Assembly (NCBI RefSeq): GCF_008728515.1
Contig: NC_044978.1
Span: 150,042,441 to 150,106,440 of the forward strand
Length of the DNA: 64,000 nt
DNA from: Papio anubis
Taxonomy: Eukaryota > Chordata > Mammalia > Primates > Cercopithecidae
Direction of reading: 5' to 3'
Under the pieces are notes generated by a model. It had not been told where the DNA came from and did not search any database. It worked only from the letters and a program-made list of their open reading frames with translations. Shown here one piece after another: positions 56,386-64,000 of the stretch. A program made the position numbers and the translations under genes. Every line of letters starts with the position of its first letter. Within the stretch, counting starts at the first letter, position 1.

Positions 56386-57829
56386 GCACCATATGATTCT
56401 AGTCTAGAATGTCTACAGCCTACACTTTAAGAAATATTCTTGTAGCATTTATAAATAAGAGTGTAACTAATTTCCTCGAAGTGTCTGGATGCTTTCTAGA
56501 TAAATGAGAGTCTCTAAATTGACACATTTCTCTTCTTATCTTCCAATTCATGGCTGATAGAATTGGAGGCTTGCTCTGCTCTTCATCTGTGTGCATGAAG
56601 CCCTGACACACAACCTAACAGTTAATGGCTTCTCTGACTCTCATCACTGTGGCATTCCATTCCCTGGCTGCCAAATGGATAGAGCACCGGATCCACAGTA
56701 AAGACATCTGCCTCACCTGGTGTATCCCCACCTGCCATCTGTGATTTCTTCTCAGACACACCTTTTGGATAGAATGAATGCCCAAACTCTGCAACATTCC
56801 CTAATCTTACCACATCAAACACTAACCTAAACTCTGCTTGAGTTTACTTCATCCCTTTCCAGGTATTGGATTATTCATTCAATTAAAGAGAGGCTTGCAA
56901 CTGCCATTTCTACAATCTCTGTTTCTATTGAGTCTCTGTTGGCAAATGTTACTTAAGTTCAGCATCCGTATGCCTGAATTCCCTCATGTTATGAACAATA
57001 TCTAAGCAATGATAAGCATAATAGATGAAATGAAGTAGTTTATTAAATTCATGAGTTATCAAACTGAGAATAGGACTCTGAAATAAAAGAAATCATGTCT
57101 TTTTCTGCTTATTTGGGTTAAGTTGTTGTTGCTATTGTTGTTTTGTCTTTAGGATAATGAGGAACAGTTTCCTGGGAATCTGCCTAGAATGAGAAAATAT
57201 GGGTAAAGAAAAATTGAGTGCTTGGGCAATCTGGTGGTGGCATGAAGCCAGGGGTATATGTAGGAACAGATATAGATATGCTGACAAGAAAAAAAAAGAG
57301 TTGATACAATGAACAATATTGGGTATCTATTCTTGAACTCTTTCCCAAAGTTTCTTGGTTATTTATTCAAAGCTCTGAATAAAGCTACTTAAAAAATCCA
57401 GTGTATTCCAGTAAGAAGTCTTCCACTCTCTGCAACTGGGCGACTGCTGACTCACTTCTAGTAGACTAGAATCTATTCCATAAAGAAGGTATTAATGATA
57501 CTCAGAACTGAAGGACGTGAGGTTACAGGTGCAAGCAGGACTCTGGTACTGGAAGGAAAAACATGGAGGTAAACAATTGCATACTCAATAATGACACTTT
57601 CACTTGTCTTGACCAACTAGGCTCGTACGACTCATCTCTCCCCTGACCTGAAAGTTCTACTCTGAAGGCTCTGACCAGTTGAGGGGAAAAAGCTGATTAT
57701 GCATGTGTGTTGGTTAGTGAAGCATGGTTATCTCTGGGTCATCCACTGCTTCTCTCCTTTATACTTTTTTGTATCTTCCCTTTTTATGTAATAAGCATGT
57801 GTTTCTTCATTTGGAAGCATAAAAATTAA
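56386..57829. other. Intergenic, no gene seen
   Basis: Unremarkable mixed sequence. No named repeat recognised. Confidence 0.5.
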
Positions 57830-58045
57830 AATTCATTGAGAAGTACTTGTACTAGGCACTACACTAAGCAATTCAAATATATTATCTCATTTAATTCTCA
57901 CAGTAATTTTATAAATTAGGCATTGTTTAATCTTAATAATTGAGGAGATAGGGCTTTAAATAAATTGTTCAAGATCAGATAACTAATAAGTGACAGGGTT
58001 GGACTTGAACCCAGTCCATCTGGTCCCAAGTCTCCTTAAGTACCC
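57830..58045 (+). mobile_element. MIR SINE
   Basis: TACTAGGCACTACACTAAGC, ATATTATCTCATTTAATTCT, TGTTCAAGATCAGATAACTA and ACTTGAACCCAGTCCATCTG give the complete 3' two thirds of MIR in order. Confidence 0.8.
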
Positions 58046-58389
58046 TAAAATTCCCCAAATAATTTTAAAGCATTGGTTTTAAAGGAAGAGCTTTTAGATC
58101 TCTCAAATTGTTCATTCTAACACTTCTACTAAGTGGAAGTATGAAAACACCTGATGTTTGATACCTGACTCTGCTTTGATTGATATAAATGGGTAGAAGT
58201 GCTATGGGGTGCTGGTGATACTGTTGAGGTGATGTCTGGAGAATCTTCGGTTAGAATATGGTGAGTCTAGGTAGAGAAATGCAAGCTGAGAAGGGCGCTG
58301 CAGGTTGTTTACTTTCCTCTGCGCCTGACTCACCTTTAAAAGTGTATACATCTAGTTCATAAAATGAGATACTACAGAGCCATTAACCA
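58046..58389. other. Intergenic, no gene seen
   Basis: No recognised feature. Confidence 0.5.
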
Positions 58390-58870
58390 GATATTTCCAA
58401 ATAATATCTGAACAGTATTGATAGAGGCAGGAGGCAGAGAACTCTCCTAGGCAGATATGGGAGGGTCTTCCCAGATGGTCTGACCCACCAAGGACGTTGT
58501 GCCCAGGGGGCTTCCTTAAACATACCCGTGGTGAAAAATTCCGTCCCTTAACACATGCACAGTAAGGGATATAAATCAATGTGGAGTGGCTCAGACTAAG
58601 GGCCGGCAAGCACAACTGGAAGGACAAGGTGCGGCTGCCAGGAATTGGCACTTTATAAACATAGAGAACCCAGCCCCATCAGTGGATATATAAAAGCCCT
58701 TGAATTCAACCTGCTTTCAGGACCCCTCTTTTTGCTGAGAGCTTACCTTTTAGCTTAATAAATTCTACTCCACTCACTTTTCAATATCTGCATGCCTAAA
58801 TTTTCCTGGTTGTGAGACAAGAACCCAGATTTAGCCTAGCTAAGGAGTGTAAAGTCCTACATCAGTATTA
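58390..58870 (+). mobile_element. ERV1-class LTR, plus strand, solo
   Basis: GATATGGGAGGGTCTTCCCA, ACATGCACAGTAAGGGATAT, a TATA element in GGATATATAAAAGCCC near 58684, a polyadenylation signal in GCTTAATAAATTCTACTCC near 58755, and TGTGAGACAAGAACCCAGAT at the end. The LTR order is clear; no internal region follows. The subfamily is not resolved. Confidence 0.7.
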
Positions 58871-60540
58871 AAAATTATCGTAATGTAATGTTACTATGGA
58901 ACACGCAAGGGAAAATTTTAATATGACAGATAAAAATAGAACAAACCAACAGAAAAATCAATTGAAAAAGAGAAAACAAGAAAATACTAACCAGGGAGAA
59001 TAAAATAACAAAAAATAAAAGAAAAAGAAAACAAAGACATTATGCATACTATTCCTATTCTGAGAGAAATAAGAGATGTTACATTCATGAAGAACAAAGT
59101 AAAATAAAAAGGATAGATTCAGAGAACAAAAGAAGCCTTGAATGCTGAAAATACAATGGTACACAAGAAAGAATCAATAAGAGATTGAAAGATAAAGTTG
59201 GGGAAAACTGTCAGAAAGTAGAACCGAAGATGAAAAAAGAGAAGAAAAGAAAAGGGAAGATCATTAGAGAAAAACTCCAGAAAATCCCTCATAGGGTTAC
59301 CAGAAATAAAGAACTGAAAAATAGAGAGCATGAGGTAATCAAAAAAGTTTCAGGATTGTTTCTGAGGACTGAAGAATACGAATTTTCTATTTTAAAGCAC
59401 TCATAAAAATCACCATAAAAATGGAAGAAAAGCAGACTTAACCCAAGCCACTTGTAAAAACCTAAGAAAAATGAGAGTCAAGATGAGATTCCACAAACTT
59501 GGATAAAGAGAGAGAGCAGAAAGTGTCAGATGAAAAGGGAAAGAAATAGAAGCTACAGGGAGACCTTTAGCATCTCAGGACAAATAAAGGAGTTTTTCAG
59601 ACATGCAAGTCCAGAAAAGTCAACCTCCCATGTATCATTTCGTAGGAAACTTTGTTTGAGGAAACCACACAAAAACAAAGGAGGAAATCAAGTAAGTGGA
59701 AGACATGAGATTTGGAAAAGAGGGGATACATCAGAGAAGCAAAGAAAATTTTCACGATGGTGAAAAATGTGACATCCTATGTTGAAATTGCATTTCCAGC
59801 ATCGACGCTACCAGTCCAGTTTCAGACAAGTCAATAAACAGTCTCCAAGAGTGATTTCTAAACTGTATAAAATCTAAAGAATGCTTGACACATCTGAATG
59901 TATTAAAAATGTTTTGGTGAACTACAGAGAATTTCTAATGAATCAGGATACTAGCCCTTGAGTTCAAGTGTTTGCTACTGGTAGGGAAGTAGAAAAGTTA
60001 GATTAAAATTAAAAATGACTCTAATATATAGCATTATATTAAAATATAATAAAAAGAAATAATAAAAACAAAAGAAAAATAACCTGAGAAGAGAAAAAAA
60101 GGTTACAAAGAATAAGAGATTAAAGAATTCATAAATTCTGTTTGCCATATTCGACTCTGAAGGAATATGAAGCCTTTTAAAAATTAAATTTATTCTCAGA
60201 GTTCTTCCATGTCAAAATTTCCAAAACAACTTGCTCTATTTTTTAATAAATTTTAAGAGTGTTGGGCATGCTTTGAACAATGTTCGCATTGTTAAAATAA
60301 ATATATATAAGACTGTTCCAATGAAGAAAAAGCATCTGGATAAATTAGAATATGTATGTTTGTTTGAGAAATTGTCTTACTAATTCATAGTAAGTAATAG
60401 AAAATTAATGCAATCCCCAAATTTTTGAGTCAGTATTTAATAGATTAATTTTCTCATTTTGTTGAAGGTGAACATGTTTCCGCAACCTGTATAATTCACT
60501 CAAAATTCTGAAGAACATACATGGAAGATTCTCAAGATTA
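58871..60540. other. Purine-rich intergenic stretch, possible L1ME-like repeat
   Basis: A-rich and G-rich on the plus strand from about 58890 to 59770. AGACATGCAAGTCCAGAAAA and GGAAGACATGAGATTTGGAA recall an old L1ME 3' region, but the match is weak. Lysine-rich open frames at 59185-59406 and 59530-59763 follow from composition. The rest is AT-rich with no feature. Confidence 0.4.
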
Positions 60541-60610
60541 AAAACTCACATTTCGCACATGTACCCTAGAACTTAAAGTATAATTAAAATAAAATAAAAA
60601 CTCTCATTTC
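60541..60610 (+). mobile_element. 42-bp L1PA 3'-end insertion with target duplication
   Basis: GCACATGTACCCTAGAACTT and AAAGTATAATTAAAATAAAAT (60555-60596) are the last bases of an L1PA 3'UTR plus tail. AAAACTCACATTTC on the left (60541-60554) and AAAACTCTCATTTC on the right (60597-60610) match at 13 of 14 positions, a target-site duplication. Confidence 0.82.
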
Positions 60611-63559
60611 TTCTGTTTTCCTGCCTCCAAATTTAAGAGCGGGGAGAACGAGGTGGGACTATATCTTAGAAAAAATAAGAGGTATGTATTTTACATTTGA
60701 AAGATTTGCTACAGGGCAGAACAGGTTACTGAGTTGTACAAATCACAGTAGGTATATCAACAAGTAATTATACATCAATAATTCAGTAAAAAATGTAATG
60801 CCACTGACATTTACCGAATCAGAGAGATAACAAAATAATGACGAAAACATAATCTCCCTCTAGAACTGATGAGATGATCATGAAGATTTTTTGTATCAGT
60901 AAAGTAAGTGATAATATTTTTTTGCTCCATATTATGGCTAGAAATGAGTACATAAATACCTGTAAGGAAAGCAACTATTTGATGATCTTTCTGCTTTTAG
61001 AGATAGCCCATAACTTTGCCAGTCTAAGGATAGTGTTCCTTTCATGTAAGTTGATATTCAGAGTTAGAGAATTCTTTGTATTTGCCAAGAAAACACTCAA
61101 ACTTCTCATATTTTCCTCAAGAGGTATCTACTAACTAAAACATTTTAGATAATGTGGGAAATTCAAGTGCTTACATGAATATTAGCTCTTGGTTGCTCTT
61201 CTAGATTTTCTAAGTAATTGAAGAATAAATGGAAAAGAAAAAACAACTGAACACAAGCCAGATTTCTTCTTTGTGCAGTATTTCTTGAGCCAGCAGAAGA
61301 AAAAATAGAAAGGCAGAGCTTGTGTGTTTTCAAAAGATAGCATTTCTACCCCCTAACAATAAGAAAAAAATGTGCTATAGTTATTTTTCTTTCTTTCTCC
61401 AAAAAAAAAATTTTTTTTTTTAATACTGGGGATTAATACAGACATCCGCAATCATTACAGTCCCAAATAACAAATTAAGATTTGAGCAAGTGCAGAGAAC
61501 TGTTTCTGAGTTTACAAGTGCCCCCGTGTGGAAATGAGCAATTATTACTCTTTCACAATTTCATTCTATTTGCTTGCTATCACACCTGCTACCTTGAGAT
61601 TTATGAAGATTTCTGATGAAAGTCGTTCAATTAATCATCCCAACAAGATCATTGTGAATTTTTTAGCCACTCAGATATATTTGATGGCACCATTGATAGA
61701 TGTGAGCCAAAGATACAAACAAGCATCATTTTGTTTCTCGTATCTCTAATGCTTACTGTAGTTCCTGGCACAAAACAGAAGACAAAGACATATTTCTTGA
61801 ATTAATAAAATTATGATTGTGCAGTCACATAAGCGAGAAATCAAACGACACGTTCATTCTTCTTCATACTCATTCGGATGGTGATTATGAAGTAACCAAG
61901 TTCCATTGATTGCAATTCTGAAATTTCACTCAAATTCAGACCTACTCTGTTTTGCTATCCAAGTTTAAGTCCAAAAAGTTTCTTCTCTGATCATTGGTAA
62001 ACTTCCCCTAAATGACCTGGTTTGACCCAACGTTCACGACTAGCAGAGGTATTCTACAATCGAACACTGATTAACTGTCCTTCTGGCCTTTAAGAAAACT
62101 GAAGTCGAATCTCTAGTTTGTCTGAGTGAGAAGATTGGTACATTTCGTCCTCAAAAAAATAGCTGTAAAACCAAACAAAATGTTTAAAAACAAACTTTTT
62201 CAAAGCCCTAGAAATTGATGCATGGTAACAAGCAGAAATAATGTCTTTTCTGTAGCGGTCAATACTTAATACTCTAGTTGTCCATGTGGGTAATCATCCT
62301 TTGAAGTCATTAAAGGAATAATGCATGATTGAATTAAAATTAAAATTTCAGGTTCCAATTCACATTTGTAAAGAGCTTGCTTATCTGAATATATTTGCCA
62401 ATGTTTTCATTAGATATTGCTTTGATATTTTTTAAAAGATATAAATACTTTGTTGAAATTTTTTTATCTTCAAGATCTAAATTGTTAATAGTGCATTTAA
62501 ATTAATAAAATTATTTGATAGTAGAATAATTCTAATAATAAAATAAGGTTAGATTTTTTACTAAACTAATACTTTTATGTACCTTTGTGTAGCCCATTTT
62601 AATTAAAACAAACAAAAGCAATAATAATTTTGAGCTAAAATCCTATTAGAATTAATTATATTTATTCAGATTTTATTCATGAAGGAAAGAAGGAGGCATA
62701 TGTATTTGACATTGAGAATTCAGAGTGCATTATCTTACAAGAGATTCTTTTAAAACTTCTCATTTTATCAAAATTATGAATAATTAGTTTTAAATATGGG
62801 TCATGAGAATTGACAATTGAGTAAAGAGGAATAAAACTTGTATTATTGCAATACTATAAAAAATTATTTTACTTATCTCTTTTCTGATCCCTGTTTCGTT
62901 TCTCAGTTAATTTATAATTATTATACAAAGGTTGAAATAAAATGGTTTCCAGCATACTAGGGCTATGATCTATGTTGTCATTAATATGACATTTAGCAAA
63001 AATTAGTTTGAAGAGTTTTCATATTAATATGCCAGTGCTGCAACACAGATATGCATGTTGTGCAGTGGCATCATGCTGCTAGCTGGTAGGGATTTTTTTT
63101 CTCCCCATTTCAATGGAATTTCAAAAATTAAATTGATTCTAAGTGGACTTTCTACCTTTTGAATATAGGAATAATTTTCATCTAGTAAACTTAGTTGTTT
63201 CATGTTTTCTCATGGAAAAAACATGTTAATAATTCAGAACTTTTCACTTTAAAAAATGTTTACTACATATATTTATAATATACATTTCATAAAATCCTAA
63301 TTATATCAATCAATACAGAAATCTAACTCCTTGTCTTATATACTCAAAAATATTGATATAAATAAGAGCCATATATGTTGAAATCTTAAAATTACTAAGT
63401 GTTACAACTCCAAACAAAGAGATAACTTCAGTGAAAATACTTTTTATAAGCCTCATGACACACATTATTGTACAATGATCCCATTTTCTCTAAGGCTCTA
63501 ACCCTCATTGTGATGCCCATATCATCTTTTCTTGTTTCCCCAACATGTATGTCCGTGGA
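60611..63559. other. AT-rich intergenic sequence, no gene seen
   Basis: Strongly AT-rich. A/T homopolymer runs lie near 61400-61422. Open frames of 73-86 codons (60874-61134, 61528-61749) have no recognised domain. Confidence 0.5.
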
Positions 63560-63990
63560 TACTACAAATGTGATGACATCATTGCTCTGTTTAAACCCCA
63601 TCAAGGGTTTTCTGTTGACTGCAGAGAATAGTCAGAGCTCTTTGTTTACCTTCGTAATCGTACTCCTGTTTCTCTCTTTCTGGCCAGATTAACTTATTAT
63701 TACTTTCTCTCAATTATTATATCAGTAGTAATTGAGTATTTCCAGTTACCCAACCAAACCATGATGCTTCATGCCTTCCCATTTACTCAAGCTGTTTCTC
63801 TCTCAAGAATTCCCTCCTTTAAATATCATTAGACTTTCTCCACCTTCTTTCTGCCAAACTTGTCAGATTATTAATCAATCCCTAGATTCTCACCTCCAAG
63901 AGATGGCTAATCACACCTACACTGTGCTACTTGTGTTTCTTACCCATGATTCTATGTTGTATTTGTAACTAATGCGATTTGCTCATTTCT
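63560..63990 (+). mobile_element. L2 LINE fragment
   Basis: TTTAAACCCCATCAAGGGTT, ATGCTTCATGCCTTCCCATT, CTCAAGCTGTTTCTCTCTCA and AGAATTCCCTCCTTTAAATA follow the order of the L2 3' region. It runs to near the window end. Confidence 0.52.
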
Positions 63991-64000
63991 CTATCTCATC

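Noticed and set aside
1..64000. tRNA, rRNA or snRNA genes
   Set aside because: I looked for tRNA A/B boxes and familiar snRNA words. Only the Alu-internal and MIR-internal promoter remnants appear.

Overview
The window is nuclear DNA from a catarrhine primate, probably an ape or human. The evidence is AluY- and AluS-type SINEs, L1PA-type and older L1 LINEs, MaLR LTRs, a Tigger1 transposon and a HERV-W (LTR17) retrocopy. I see no intact host gene or exon. Every longer open frame is either a decayed transposon or retrovirus reading frame, or an accident of tandem-repeat sequence. Repeat names come from memory of the families, not from a database search.

Layout. Positions 1-16041 are ordinary AT-rich intergenic sequence with scattered old repeats (MIR, L2, L1M, MaLR and ERV1 LTRs, two Alus, a CA microsatellite). 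Positions 16061-30186 form a satellite island of about 14 kb built from three unrelated-looking tandem systems. The first is a GC-rich minisatellite with an 81-bp unit. The second is a composite block of degenerate ~75-bp units in head orientation, an AT-rich palindromic spacer, and the same kind of unit in the opposite orientation. The third is a decamer satellite (consensus TCAAACCGGN) that places a CCGG core every 10 bp with almost no indels. A 100-N gap (24172-24271) sits where the decamer array meets the GC minisatellite. Positions 30187-43100 hold a pyrimidine tract, a 5'-truncated, polyadenylated HERV-W copy hit by an AluY, a full-length but dead L1PA inserted into an L1M 3' end, and a MaLR LTR inside a local duplication. 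Positions 43101-50134 are a nest: Tigger1 interrupted by an internally deleted L1 on the minus strand, itself hit by two Alus. Positions 50135-64000 return to AT-rich intergenic DNA with two ERV1-type LTRs, MIR and L2 pieces, and a 42-bp L1 insertion.

Nothing here works together as a gene pathway. The main interest is the satellite island. The decamer array is an unusually dense, phase-locked field of sequences matching the CP2/Grainyhead DNA-binding consensus. The island also shows clean array edges and indel-ridden array interiors, the reverse of normal satellite decay. I read that as poor long-read consensus in the interiors, so the true array length and sequence there are uncertain.
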